From Lentilitoribacter sp039986595 (GTDB taxonomy: Bacteria; Pseudomonadota; Alphaproteobacteria; Rhizobiales; Rhizobiaceae): DNA of 64,000 bases. The notes under the pieces are model-generated. The model made no database searches and was not told the DNA's origin. It was given only the letters and a program-made list of their open reading frames with translations. How positions within the stretch are numbered: position 1 is the stretch's first letter; each line of letters begins with the position of its first letter. The stretch lies in NCBI GenBank assembly GCA_039986595.1, contig JBDWQJ010000002.1, positions 124,001 to 188,000 of the forward strand, written 5' to 3'. This document shows, piece after piece, positions 16,864 through 26,436 of this stretch. Made by a program: the position numbers and the translations under genes.

Positions 16864-17862
16864 TTATTCCTGTTCATGGCGCAATGGACGCGCCAGAAGC
16901 TGTTGAATTGCTTGGGTTACATCTAGCCGACCTTGGATAATATCCGCAACAGAATTTGTAATCGGCAAGGTAATATTTTCGCGTTTGCTCAATTCACTCG
17001 CTGCAATGGCGGCATTCGCGCCCTCAACAAGAGGCTTGTCAGGCCCCACAAGATCTTCAGGCAGCGCCCCTTTTCCTAGCTCAATTCCAAATCGATAATT
17101 GCGTGATTGTTCACTTGTGGCCGTTAATACTAAATCGCCAAGTCCTGATAAGCCTGATGCTGTTTCAGCTTGACCACCCATGAACAATATATAACGCGAC
17201 AATTCAGCCAATCCTCGCGCGATGACAGATGCGCGCGCGCTTTCACCCAAACCAGCGCCGATTACGACGCCAGATGCGATTGCCAAAACATTTTTCAACG
17301 CTCCTCCGGTCTGAACACCAATAAGATCATCGCTGCCGTAGAGCCTAAATGTTTGCCGCGAAAGCGCATTGGATAATTCTTGAGCTGAAGCTAAATCATG
17401 TGCAGCCAGTGTCATCGCTGTCGGCAAACCTTTTGCAATATCCGACGCAAACCCAGGGCCCGAGAGCACAGCAACATCATGCTGGGATAGTAAATTGCGG
17501 ACACTATTGCTCATGAGCCCGCCGGATTTTTTATCAAAACCTTTTGAACAAATAACGAATGGCGTTTTTGCATCCAAATGAGGCTTTATCTGATCTGCAA
17601 AACTTAATTGCGCACTTGTTGGAACGACAGAGAGCAAGATATCAGCGGTTTCTACACAGCTGACATCACTGGTAATTGAGAGTGCGTCGGGCACTTTCAC
17701 ATCAGGCAAACGTGATTGATTAAACCGCGATTTTTGCATCACGACCGCATTCTCTTCATTGCGCATAAGCAAAGTGATATCACTTTCATCACTTGCTGAC
17801 ATAACAATTGCTAATGCAGTTCCAAAAGCACCACCACCGGCAACTACAATATTTGTTCCCAT
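16864..17862 (-). CDS. gpsA: glycerol-3-phosphate dehydrogenase [NAD(P)+]
   Basis: Reduces dihydroxyacetone phosphate to sn-glycerol 3-phosphate, the backbone of membrane phospholipids. The 332-residue product has the Rossmann motif GGGAFGTALA (about residues 9-18), SKGFDKKSGG, SGPGFASDIAKG and a conserved catalytic Lys region in GGALKNVLAIASG, followed by TSEQSRNYRFG. Start ATG 17862 overlaps the tsaD stop codon by 1 nt (TAATG), so the two are translationally coupled. Confidence 0.95.
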   Translation of the reverse strand: MGTNIVVAGGGAFGTALAIVMSASDESDITLLMRNEENAVVMQKSRFNQSRLPDVKVPDALSITSDVSCVETADILLSVVPTSAQLSFADQIKPHLDAKTPFVICSKGFDKKSGGLMSNSVRNLLSQHDVAVLSGPGFASDIAKGLPTAMTLAAHDLASAQELSNALSRQTFRLYGSDDLIGVQTGGALKNVLAIASGVVIGAGLGESARASVIARGLAELSRYILFMGGQAETASGLSGLGDLVLTATSEQSRNYRFGIELGKGALPEDLVGPDKPLVEGANAAIAASELSKRENITLPITNSVADIIQGRLDVTQAIQQLLARPLRHEQE

Positions 17863-18977
17863 TAGGCTTTAGCTCCTCGTTTACCTGACCCGACTTTGCT
17901 ATTGGCGCTTTCATCAAGCGGCCATCTGGATCGCGGCGCTATATCTAGCGCATCTGGCTCAAACCCCAAAGCCATTCGCTCAGCTGCCGCCCAAGCAATC
18001 ATCGCAGCGTTATCGGTACAAAGATGGTGCGGCGGCGCGACAAATTGAACGTCGTGATCAGCGCAAAGCGTATGAAGTAACTGCTGGATTTTCTTATTTG
18101 CTGCCACACCACCTGCAACGACAAGTGCAGGTGTTTGAGGTAAATCATCTCGTTCAGTATAAGCTTTTAGTGCCCGGGAAATTCTATCGCGCAGAGTAGC
18201 TGTTACTGATTTTTGAAATCCAGCACAAATATCACTCACATCTTGGTCTTTTAGAGGTTGTGCTTTTGTTGCCGCTTGGCGCACTGCGGTTTTCAAACCT
18301 GAGAATGAAAAATCCAAACTCTTATGACCACGCATCGGAACAGGCAAATCAAAACGGTTTTCATCACCTAAAAGCGCTGCCTTTTCAACCTCAGGTCCAC
18401 CAGGATATGGCAAGCTCAGTAGCTTAGCGGTTTTATCAAACGCTTCACCCAATGCATCATCAATTGTTGTTCCCCACCGCTCATAAGAACCAACCCCTTT
18501 GATAAGAATAAGCTGTGTGTGACCACCTGAAACCAACAACAACAAATACGGAAATTCTAATCCATCGGTTAGCCTTGCAGTTAACGCATGCCCTTCAAGA
18601 TGATTGATCGCGAAAAAGGGTTTATCTGCCACCATTGCCAACGCTTTTGCGGACATGAGCCCCACCATCAAACCACCAATAAGCCCCGGTCCTGAAGTTG
18701 CCGCAAACCCATCAATATCATCAAGCGCGCAATCGGCATTTTCCAAAGCTTGGGCGATTAACCCATCCAATTTTTCAACATGCGCCCGCGCAGCAAGTTC
18801 TGGCACCACCCCGCCAAATTGAGAATGCTCATCGATCTGAGAATAGACGATATCGCTATCAATAACCGAACTACCGTCTTGATGACGCGTGATAACAGAC
18901 GCTGCGGTTTCATCACAACTTGTCTCAATCCCCAAAATTTTGATGGGTTCTAAGCTTTTTATCGGCTTTTTCGACAT
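17862..18977 (-). CDS. tsaD: tRNA N6-adenosine threonylcarbamoyltransferase TsaD
   Basis: Transfers threonylcarbamoyl to A37 of ANN-decoding tRNAs, together with TsaB and TsaE. From the ATG at 18977 it has 371 residues. Landmarks are GIETSCDETA near the N-terminus, the metal-binding histidines of INHLEGHALTARL, LLLVSGGHTQL, and the late VAGGVAANKKI and CTDNAAMIAWA. An upstream in-frame ATG at 19034 would run into the divergent hemC leader and adds nothing conserved, so 18977 is preferred. It is first in the tsaD-gpsA-yciI-EVE operon and divergent from hemC with about 70 nt between. Confidence 0.95.
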   Translation of the reverse strand: MSKKPIKSLEPIKILGIETSCDETAASVITRHQDGSSVIDSDIVYSQIDEHSQFGGVVPELAARAHVEKLDGLIAQALENADCALDDIDGFAATSGPGLIGGLMVGLMSAKALAMVADKPFFAINHLEGHALTARLTDGLEFPYLLLLVSGGHTQLILIKGVGSYERWGTTIDDALGEAFDKTAKLLSLPYPGGPEVEKAALLGDENRFDLPVPMRGHKSLDFSFSGLKTAVRQAATKAQPLKDQDVSDICAGFQKSVTATLRDRISRALKAYTERDDLPQTPALVVAGGVAANKKIQQLLHTLCADHDVQFVAPPHHLCTDNAAMIAWAAAERMALGFEPDALDIAPRSRWPLDESANSKVGSGKRGAKA

Positions 18978-19047
18978 AGATGGTTTCCAACAAATATACT
19001 TTGGCGTAAAGCCTTTTATATGGTCAGGTAGCAATGGAAACCCGCGG

Positions 19048-19977
19048 ATGCAAACAAAACCTTTTCAAATCGGTACACGAGGCGGCCCTTTAGCGCTCTA
19101 TCAAGCGCATGAAGTGCGGGATCGCCTGATGGCTGCTCATGGATTGCCACACGAGGCTTTTGAGATCGTGGTTTTGTCCACAAAGGGTGATCGCATCACC
19201 AATAAAGCACTATCTGAAATCGGCGGCAAAGGTCTCTTTACCCTCGAACTTGAAGAAAAACTCCATGATGGGTCATTAGATTTTGCCGTTCATTCGTCCA
19301 AAGACATGGCAACGACATTACCTGAAGGGCTTTATATTTCAGCATTTTTACCGCGCGAAGATGTGAGAGACGCATTTATCGGCGGTACAGCGCCAACCAT
19401 TTTAGAACTTCCAGAAAATGCCCTTATCGGTTCATCTTCTTTAAGACGTCAGGCGCTAATTCGCCGTATGCGACCTGATTTACGCGTGACTATTTTCAGA
19501 GGCCTGGTTGAGACAAGATTGCGCAAACTTCAAGAAGGTCAAGTTGATGCGACACTCCTTGCTTATGCGGGGATGAAACGCTTAGGTATTGAAGACAAAG
19601 CCACTGAGATTTTGGATGTATCAAACTTTCTAACAGCTCCAGGTCAAGGTGCGATCTGCGTTGAGAGCCGGATCGGCGATAAAAAAATCGACGATCTACT
19701 TGCGCCGATCAAACATCAACCAACGCATACAGCTCTTTTATGCGAACGCGCATTTTTAAGATCACTAGATGGTTCTTGCCGCACTCCAATTGCAGGCTAT
19801 GCAACACTTGAAGACAACAAAATCAACTTCTCTGGAATGATCCTGACACCCGACGGAAAAACAGTTTATGACATTAAAACTCAAGGCAAGGCCGAGGATG
19901 CAGATACTTTGGGTAAAAATGCCGGAGATACGCTTCGCAGTGAAGCTGGCACATCATTTTTTGATGGTTGGGGATAG
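19048..19977 (+). CDS. hemC: porphobilinogen deaminase (hydroxymethylbilane synthase)
   Basis: Polymerises four porphobilinogens to hydroxymethylbilane in heme synthesis. From ATG 19048 it has 309 residues, normal for the family. The N-terminus is FQIGTRGGPLALYQA; KDMATTLPEG and SSLRRQALI follow; the dipyrromethane cofactor cysteine is Cys244 in DGSCRTPIAGYA. The frame is open upstream to 18889, but that part overlaps tsaD antisense and is not conserved. hemD follows after 6 nt. Confidence 0.95.
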   Translation: MQTKPFQIGTRGGPLALYQAHEVRDRLMAAHGLPHEAFEIVVLSTKGDRITNKALSEIGGKGLFTLELEEKLHDGSLDFAVHSSKDMATTLPEGLYISAFLPREDVRDAFIGGTAPTILELPENALIGSSSLRRQALIRRMRPDLRVTIFRGLVETRLRKLQEGQVDATLLAYAGMKRLGIEDKATEILDVSNFLTAPGQGAICVESRIGDKKIDDLLAPIKHQPTHTALLCERAFLRSLDGSCRTPIAGYATLEDNKINFSGMILTPDGKTVYDIKTQGKAEDADTLGKNAGDTLRSEAGTSFFDGWG

Positions 19978-19983
19978 TGGAAA

Positions 19984-20715
19984 ATGGCGCAGGTACTTAT
20001 TTTAAGATCTGAACCTGCCGCATCTGAAACCGCGCGTAAAATTCAAGAACTAGGTCATCAACCTGTACTTTTACCGTTAAAAAAGTGCATCTGCCAAACA
20101 GATATCAAACTACCATTACCTGATAAAACATCAGGATTTGTGTTCACCAGCGCAAATGCTATTCGGTGCTTAAATTCGACTGTGAATTTTGATCAAACCC
20201 TTTTAAGTCTGCCAACTTATTGCGTTGGTGCTAAAACCGCAGAAATCGCAAAAGAGATGGGCTTTTGTGATGTGACATGTGGCGAAGGTGGCGGAAAATC
20301 ATTAGCAAAAGATATCATCTCCGACCAAATCAGCGGAAAAATCAAATCAAATACACATGCACCGCTGTATTATTTCACACTTGAAAAACGCACACCTGAC
20401 CTGGAACAAGCTCTTGATCAAACCGATGTTTTTCTAAAACCAATCATCTCATACGAAATGGTCGATCAAATATCTGATCAAAGCCTTCAAAATACGTTAG
20501 AGAATAGCCATATTGATATTGTTCTGTTTTACGCCAAAAGTGCAGTGCGGCGTTTCTTCGCGATTGAAGATGAATTACAGTACAACTTGTTTACAAACAT
20601 GCAATTTGGGTGTTTAAGCAAGGAGATCGCAGGCGCTGTTCCCAGACACTTTGCTCGTCAAACTGTCATTGCGGAAAAACCGAACGAAACACATCTTTTA
20701 GCCTGTATTGGTTGA
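19984..20715 (+). CDS. hemD: uroporphyrinogen-III synthase
   Basis: Closes and inverts ring D of hydroxymethylbilane. The 243-residue protein has the weakly conserved HemD fold: N-terminal LILRSEPAASETARKIQELG, the FTSANAIRCL motif, YCVGAKTAEIAKEMGF, and the second-domain DIVLFYAKSAVRRF. Sequence conservation is low throughout this family, so position after hemC (6 nt) is important supporting evidence. The mitofilin gene follows after 64 nt. Confidence 0.9.
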   Translation: MAQVLILRSEPAASETARKIQELGHQPVLLPLKKCICQTDIKLPLPDKTSGFVFTSANAIRCLNSTVNFDQTLLSLPTYCVGAKTAEIAKEMGFCDVTCGEGGGKSLAKDIISDQISGKIKSNTHAPLYYFTLEKRTPDLEQALDQTDVFLKPIISYEMVDQISDQSLQNTLENSHIDIVLFYAKSAVRRFFAIEDELQYNLFTNMQFGCLSKEIAGAVPRHFARQTVIAEKPNETHLLACIG

Positions 20716-20779
20716 TAGATTTATATTAAATTACCAGTCAAAGTTATTCCCACTTTGACAATTTAAGAGATGATAAAAC

Positions 20780-22087
20780 ATGGTCAAGACACCTCGACAC
20801 TCCAAACCGACAGATGAAGGCAAGACAATTGACCTCGATTCCAAGGATGTAAGCACCCTTGATGAGGAAAATCTGGAGAACGAGGCAGAACCGACTGATC
20901 AGATATCAAATGAAGATCCACAGTCAGATGAGATTGAAGCAAAAAACTCTGAAGAAAATGCAGATGTGAAATCTCAAACTTCAAAAAAATCATCTTCACC
21001 TATTAGTGCCGGTATCATCGGTGCAGTTGTCGCACTTGTTGGTGGCGCAGGCTTACAATGGGCAGGAATATTACCTGCAATACAAAATTCTGCACCGCAG
21101 ATCAGTGCAGAAGTCACAGAAAAAATCAGCGGCTTAGAACAAAATCTGACAGCGCTTGATACAAAACTATCAGAACAAAGCACGTCTGATTCAGCATCCC
21201 TAGTGAGCAACTTATCGGCTTTGACCTCCCGAATTGATGCGCTTGAAACACTGGTTCAAAACGATAACACGGGCGCTCTTGAAGCGATCAGCACAATCAA
21301 CGCACGTTTGGATGAGATGTCCTCAACGATCATCAACATGAAAAATGCACCTGCGGCAGGTTTAGAAAATGCCGGCACGTTGCCAGAAGGCTTGCAGGAT
21401 GAAATTGCAAATCTTGTTGCCCTAAGTGCCGCGCAAGCAACTGAGATCAACAATTTAAAAACGCTGGTTGAAACAACCGCTCAGGCTACATCACTGGATG
21501 ATACAACAGTTGAAACACTCGCTGATTTACAAACTCGTTTAAGTGAAGCAGAAACAGCACTTGAAAAATCTCAAAGTGATGTACCAATTGCACGTTCTCT
21601 AGCAGCAGTAACAGTTAAAAATGCAATTGATCGCGGCGGAAGGTTTACTGTCGAGCTTGATGCCTATGCTCAGCTAGATGCAGAGAACCCCGCGCTAACC
21701 GAGCTGCAAACAATTGCAGAACAAGGTGTGTTATCACGCGCTGATTTACTCCAGCAATTTGATGCAATCACAAACCAAATTATAACTGCAGATAAGCCCG
21801 AAAATGCTGAAACTGATATTATGACGCGCTTGCTTGATAGCGCAGCAAACATGGTCAAAATCCGCCAAGTTGGCGAGGTTGAAGGCGATACTGCAGAAGC
21901 TATTGTGGCGCGCATGGAGCAACGCCTTTTATCAGGTGAGCTTGATAGCGCGATGAGCGAATGGCAAAAACTATCCGATGCGAGCAAAGCCGTATCACAA
22001 AATTATTCTGATCAATTGCAAGCACGCATGACTGCTGAAAAACTTGCTGATCAACTTTTGCAGGCACGCCCTGCTACAGCAGGCTAA
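20780..22087 (+). CDS. mitofilin/Mic60-like inner membrane protein
   Basis: 435 residues: an acidic, disordered N-terminal 70, one TM segment (ISAGIIGAVVALVGGAGLQW, about 75-95), a predicted coiled coil (about 110-270), and a C-terminal helical domain with AVTVKNAIDRGGRFTVELDAYAQL typical of COG4223. Alphaproteobacterial homologues of mitochondrial Mic60, the cristae-junction organiser, are encoded in heme operons, exactly as here between hemD and hemY. The likely role is shaping or tethering inner-membrane invaginations and contacting the outer membrane. The family call is strong. Whether this species forms intracytoplasmic membranes cannot be told. Confidence 0.88.
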   Translation: MVKTPRHSKPTDEGKTIDLDSKDVSTLDEENLENEAEPTDQISNEDPQSDEIEAKNSEENADVKSQTSKKSSSPISAGIIGAVVALVGGAGLQWAGILPAIQNSAPQISAEVTEKISGLEQNLTALDTKLSEQSTSDSASLVSNLSALTSRIDALETLVQNDNTGALEAISTINARLDEMSSTIINMKNAPAAGLENAGTLPEGLQDEIANLVALSAAQATEINNLKTLVETTAQATSLDDTTVETLADLQTRLSEAETALEKSQSDVPIARSLAAVTVKNAIDRGGRFTVELDAYAQLDAENPALTELQTIAEQGVLSRADLLQQFDAITNQIITADKPENAETDIMTRLLDSAANMVKIRQVGEVEGDTAEAIVARMEQRLLSGELDSAMSEWQKLSDASKAVSQNYSDQLQARMTAEKLADQLLQARPATAG

Positions 22088-22098
22088 GGTAAAAGCGT

Positions 22099-23838
22099 AT
22101 GATTAAAGGTCTCATATTTTTTGTAATTGTTCTTGCAATGGGTGTTGGTTTTGCTTGGCTAGCTGATCGACCGGGGGAAATGTTGATTAACTGGCAAGGT
22201 CAGCAGATCGAACTTTCTTTAATGACGGCTGTGAGTATCATCGTTGCAATCATCGTATTTGTAATGCTGACTTGGTGGATTATCAGAGTGGTTTTAACAT
22301 CACCTGAGATCATGTCCAAATTCTTCAAAACCCGCAAACGTGACCGTGGCTACAAAGCACTGTCTGAGGGTTTAATTGCAGCTGGTGCTGGCGATGCCAC
22401 AATGGCCAAAAAGCTGACCAAACAAAGCAAAAGCCTGCTTGATGAAGATAGTGAGCCTCTTCTAAACCTTCTTGAAGTGCAAACAGCAATGATTGATGGC
22501 CGCGATGATGATGCGCGCGCCTCTTTGCAAAAAATGGCTGACAAGCCTGATACAGCAGTATTGGGTTTGCGCGGACTTTATTTGGAAGCAAAAAGACTTG
22601 GTGCCGGAGAAGCTGCACGACAATATGCAATGAAAGCTGCAGATCAAGCTCCACATTTATCTTGGGCCAGTGACGCTGCAATTGAATATTGTGCGCAAGA
22701 TGCAAATTGGGATGATGCCATTCGCCGTTTGGAAAAACAGCGCACCGCTGGGGTAATTTCAAGTGATGATGCCAAACGCAAAAAAGCAATTTTACTTGCA
22801 GGTCGCGCTCTCACCCGCTCAGATGGCGAACTACCTGAGATAAGTAAAGACGCGCTTTCAGCACTTTCAATTGCGCCTGATCTAGTCCCTGCGGCAACGA
22901 TTGCAGCAAAAGCATTATTCCGTCAGGGTAACTTGCGCAAAGGATCAAAAATCCTTGAGAAATTGTGGAAAGAAAAACCGCATCCTCAAATCGCTGATGT
23001 TTATGTTAACGCACGTGTTGGCGATACGGCCGGTGATCGTTTAAAGCGAGCTCAAAAACTTGAAAACCTTAAAGGTAATCAAGTTGAATCTTTGTTCATC
23101 GTTGCAAAGATGGCGCTCGAAACACGTAACTTTGACCTCGCACGCCAGAAATTGGAAGCTGCTGCACGGCTTGAACCTCGTGAAAGCATGTATTTGCTTT
23201 TGGCTGATTTAGAAGAAGCTGAAACAGGCGATCAAGGTCGTGTACGCCATTGGCTCTCATGCGCGGTGAAAGCGCCGCGTGATCCGCAATGGACTGCGGA
23301 TGGTTATGTCAGTGAGAAATGGGCGCCATTTTCTCCTGTCACTGGTAAGCTAGACAGTTTTGAATGGAAGGTGCCGCTAACAGCTTTAACTGGCCCACTA
23401 ACAGAAGGCGAAGCCTCTGAGAACGGATTTGATCAAGCGATTTCTAACCTACCTGCAATCGCAGCAATGCCCGAAACAGCACCAGTTGAAACAGATATAG
23501 CTGAAGAGACTGTTGTGACACCAGTTGAAGACGACAATGTCATTGATGTAACCCCGCAAGAGGCTGAAACTGAAATCGCTTCGACATCCAATCAGACCGT
23601 TGCAAGTGAAAACGATGCAAGCGACGAAAAGCCAAAAGAAACTGTTGAAGCTGACAATGCGGCAGAGGATGTTTCTGAAGAAGATAACGCAGTTACGCCT
23701 CCTGCAATTGATCAACCAGATGTCACCAAACCTAAGGACCAGCCTGAAAAAGAGGTTATGAGTATCAGGGTTGACGATCCGGGCATTGATGAAAACGTGG
23801 ATGAAGCGGATAAAAAAAGCCGTTTCAGCTTGTTTTAA
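22099..23838 (+). CDS. hemY: HemY-type TPR membrane protein
   Basis: 579 residues. Two N-terminal TM segments (LIFFVIVLAMGVGFAWLA and MTAVSIIVAIIVFVMLTWW) flank the HemY_N signature region with DRPGEMLINWQGQQIELS. A TPR-like helical repeat region runs to about 430, containing WSDAAIEYCAQDANWDDAI-type repeats and the conserved RHWLSCAVKAPRDPQW. The last 150 residues are acidic and disordered. HemY of the hemCDXY cluster is linked to heme synthesis but is not the Bacillus protoporphyrinogen oxidase; its role is probably as a scaffold. It starts 11 nt after the mitofilin gene. Confidence 0.9.
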   Translation: MIKGLIFFVIVLAMGVGFAWLADRPGEMLINWQGQQIELSLMTAVSIIVAIIVFVMLTWWIIRVVLTSPEIMSKFFKTRKRDRGYKALSEGLIAAGAGDATMAKKLTKQSKSLLDEDSEPLLNLLEVQTAMIDGRDDDARASLQKMADKPDTAVLGLRGLYLEAKRLGAGEAARQYAMKAADQAPHLSWASDAAIEYCAQDANWDDAIRRLEKQRTAGVISSDDAKRKKAILLAGRALTRSDGELPEISKDALSALSIAPDLVPAATIAAKALFRQGNLRKGSKILEKLWKEKPHPQIADVYVNARVGDTAGDRLKRAQKLENLKGNQVESLFIVAKMALETRNFDLARQKLEAAARLEPRESMYLLLADLEEAETGDQGRVRHWLSCAVKAPRDPQWTADGYVSEKWAPFSPVTGKLDSFEWKVPLTALTGPLTEGEASENGFDQAISNLPAIAAMPETAPVETDIAEETVVTPVEDDNVIDVTPQEAETEIASTSNQTVASENDASDEKPKETVEADNAAEDVSEEDNAVTPPAIDQPDVTKPKDQPEKEVMSIRVDDPGIDENVDEADKKSRFSLF

Positions 23839-23886
23839 TTCAACTTAGCAACCATATTCAGCCAACACATTACGGTTGGAGATAAA

Positions 23887-24348
23887 ATGTTAATTGATAG
23901 GCTGCGTCAGTTTTTTGAATCGATAACGCATGATGACGATGCGAATTTTAAAACCGATAAAAATGATCCTCAAATTGCAGCCGCTGCACTTTTTCATCAT
24001 CTTATTGAGGCCGACGGCGTTGTTGTTGAAAGCGAGAAGCAGCGACTAAGAGAAATCCTGGGCTCTGAATTTGACATCAGCGTGGATGAAGCCATTCTAC
24101 TTTATCGTGCCGGACAAGCTGCAGACAAAGATGCTGTTGATCTTTATTCATTCACCAGCGTGTTAAAAGTAAAATTGGATGAAAAACAAAAAATTGACCT
24201 AATCGAAATCCTATGGGATCTAGCGTATGCTGATGGCCATCGCCACGAGTTGGAAGATCATGTGATCTGGCGTATATCTGATCTCTTGGGTGTGTCCTCA
24301 CGTGAGCGAGTGCTCGCACGTCAACGTATTGAATCTGAGCACAAATAA
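23887..24348 (+). CDS. TerB-like protein
   Basis: 153 residues of all-helical TerB/DjlA-N type. The metal-binding acidic pattern appears twice: LIEADGVVVESEKQRLREIL and the matching WDLAYADGHRHELEDHVIWRI. The family name comes from tellurite-resistance TerB, but stand-alone members after hemY are common in Hyphomicrobiales and have no demonstrated tellurite function. A TTGGAG ribosome binding site lies 6 nt before the ATG. It ends 5 nt before the amidotransferase gene. Confidence 0.85.
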   Translation: MLIDRLRQFFESITHDDDANFKTDKNDPQIAAAALFHHLIEADGVVVESEKQRLREILGSEFDISVDEAILLYRAGQAADKDAVDLYSFTSVLKVKLDEKQKIDLIEILWDLAYADGHRHELEDHVIWRISDLLGVSSRERVLARQRIESEHK

Positions 24349-24353
24349 ATTTT

Positions 24354-25067
24354 ATGATCGATCTATCACTAAGTTCCAGACCAAAAATTCTTGTTGTCTT
24401 ACATCAAGCAACATCAACACCTGGCCGTGTTGGACAATTATTGGTCAAAATGGGATTTGAACTGGACATCAGAACACCGCCATTAGGTGATCAACTTCCA
24501 ACCACATTAAAAGAACATGCGGGTGCTGTGGTTTTTGGTGGCCCTATGAGCGCCAATGATGATTTTGAATATGTTGGCCGCGAGATTAATTGGCTGGACA
24601 TCCCACTTAAAGAAAACAAGCCATTTTTAGGTATATGTTTGGGTGCACAAATGCTGGTGAAACATCTGGGCAAACGCGTTTATTCGCATCCAGATAATTT
24701 GGTTGAAATTGGCTGGTATCCCTTGCAGGCTTCAAAAGCAGGTCAAGATTTGATGGAATGGCCAGAGATGGTTTATCAGTTCCACCGAGAAGGCTTTGAA
24801 TTACCGGATGGCGCCGTTCATTTAGCTGGATCAAAAGACTACCCAAACCAAGCATTTCGTTATGGTGAAAATGCTTGGGCGGTCCAATTTCATGCGGAGC
24901 TAACACTTGCAATGATGCATCGTTGGGTGGTCAAAGCCGAAGAGCGGTTTGAATTGCCTGGCGCACAAGATGGTCCACAACATCTTAAAGGTCGTCTATT
25001 ATACGACCGTGAACTGCTTGCATGGCTTAAGGTGTTTTTGCACAAAGTCTTTAGCTCTGCGCTATGA
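24354..25067 (+). CDS. class I glutamine amidotransferase
   Basis: 237 residues of GATase-1 fold. The nucleophile Cys lies in FLGICLGAQMLVKHLG; the catalytic His is in AVQFHAELT, followed by a Glu. It resembles stand-alone GMP-synthase-like amidotransferases (YfeJ-like) that lack a synthetase domain, so the acceptor of the released ammonia is unknown. No gamma-glutamyl substrate can be assigned from sequence. It follows the TerB gene by 5 nt and is convergent with ispG (14 nt between stops). Confidence 0.85.
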   Translation: MIDLSLSSRPKILVVLHQATSTPGRVGQLLVKMGFELDIRTPPLGDQLPTTLKEHAGAVVFGGPMSANDDFEYVGREINWLDIPLKENKPFLGICLGAQMLVKHLGKRVYSHPDNLVEIGWYPLQASKAGQDLMEWPEMVYQFHREGFELPDGAVHLAGSKDYPNQAFRYGENAWAVQFHAELTLAMMHRWVVKAEERFELPGAQDGPQHLKGRLLYDRELLAWLKVFLHKVFSSAL

Positions 25068-25081
25068 GCAAAATCGCTATT

Positions 25082-26314
25082 TTATTGATAGTGCTCTTCG
25101 ATATATTGTTTAACCAACACCTGAAAATCATCAGCAATATTCTCGCCGCGTAACGTTGTTGCTTTTTCACCGTCAATGAATACTGGCGCTGCAGGTGTTT
25201 CCCCAGTACCTGGCAGAGAAATACCAATATTGGCGTGTTTTGATTCACCAGGACCGTTAACAATACAGCCCATGACAGCGACCTGCAGGTTTTCAACGCC
25301 GGGATATTTCTCACGCCATACCGGCATATTTTCGCGTAAATCACCCTCGATTTTTTGCGCAAGCTCTTGGAAGACTGTGGACGTTGTTCGGCCACATCCA
25401 GGACACGCTGCCACAACAGGGACAAATTGACGGAAGCCCATAACTTGCAATAATTCTTGTGCCACCTGTACTTCACGCGTACGATCACCGCCCGGTTCTG
25501 GGGTCAATGAAATACGGACCGTATCACCAATACCTTGTTGTAAGACAATGCCAAGTGCAGCCGATGACGCAACAATCCCTTTTGAGCCCATTCCAGCTTC
25601 GGTGAGGCCCAAATGGAGTGCATAGTCACCGCGTTCTGCCAATTGCGAGTAAACCGCAATTAAATCCTGCACGCGTGATACCTTTGCAGATAGGATAATT
25701 TTATCGCGCCCTAATCCAACATCTTCTGCCAATTGCGCTGATAATAAAGCGGATTGAATAATCGCTTCATGCATAACTTGATCAGCCGTTAAAGGTGAAC
25801 CCTTCTGCAAATTTTCATCCATCAATCGTGTCAGCAGCACTTGATCTAGCGAACCCCAGTTTACCCCAATGCGGACGGGTTTATCATGCTCAATTGCAGT
25901 TTCGATAATCTGTGCGAACTGTTTGTCTTTTTTCGCCTTAAAACCAACATTACCAGGATTAATACGATATTTAGCTAAAGCCTCAGCACAAGCGGGGTGG
26001 TCTGCAAGCAATTTATGGCCGATATAGTGAAAATCCCCAATCAACGGCACATCTAGGCCCAAACGTTCTAAGCGTTCGCGAATTTTGGGAACCGCAGCTG
26101 CACTTTCATCGCGATCAACTGTAATCCGTACCAGCTCAGAACCAGACTTTGCCAATGCTGCGACCTGCGCAACAGTACCATCGATATCTGCGGTATCAGT
26201 ATTGGTCATGGATTGCACAACAATTGGCGCATTGCCACCAACTGTTACTCCGCCAACTTTAACCGCGACAGAATTCCTGCGAGGACTTGGGCCTAGATCT
26301 AAACATTCAGACAT
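25082..26314 (-). CDS. ispG: 4-hydroxy-3-methylbut-2-enyl-diphosphate synthase
   Basis: Penultimate step of the MEP isoprenoid pathway: reductive ring opening of MEcPP to HMBPP using a [4Fe-4S] cluster. The product has 410 residues. The TIM-barrel part starts with VGGNAPIVVQSMTNTDTAD; the cluster ligands are the two Cys of ACPGCGRT and the Cys of GCIVNGPGESKHA. GAAGG is spaced 7 nt before the ATG at 26314. It is monocistronic by context. Confidence 0.96.
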   Translation of the reverse strand: MSECLDLGPSPRRNSVAVKVGGVTVGGNAPIVVQSMTNTDTADIDGTVAQVAALAKSGSELVRITVDRDESAAAVPKIRERLERLGLDVPLIGDFHYIGHKLLADHPACAEALAKYRINPGNVGFKAKKDKQFAQIIETAIEHDKPVRIGVNWGSLDQVLLTRLMDENLQKGSPLTADQVMHEAIIQSALLSAQLAEDVGLGRDKIILSAKVSRVQDLIAVYSQLAERGDYALHLGLTEAGMGSKGIVASSAALGIVLQQGIGDTVRISLTPEPGGDRTREVQVAQELLQVMGFRQFVPVVAACPGCGRTTSTVFQELAQKIEGDLRENMPVWREKYPGVENLQVAVMGCIVNGPGESKHANIGISLPGTGETPAAPVFIDGEKATTLRGENIADDFQVLVKQYIEEHYQ

Positions 26315-26436
26315 CGGAAACCTTCATTTAAATGTAATAAGACAAGCGCGACGTTGTCTGCCCCAGAAGTGGTAAATTGCAAGCTGATTGTCAACCGTTA
26401 GGCTAACTTGAAGAAACGAAAACCTCATCTTCGTGA

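Noticed and set aside
18889..19047. N-terminal extension of hemC
   Set aside because: It overlaps the start of tsaD on the other strand, is not conserved in HemC, and a good ATG exists at 19048.
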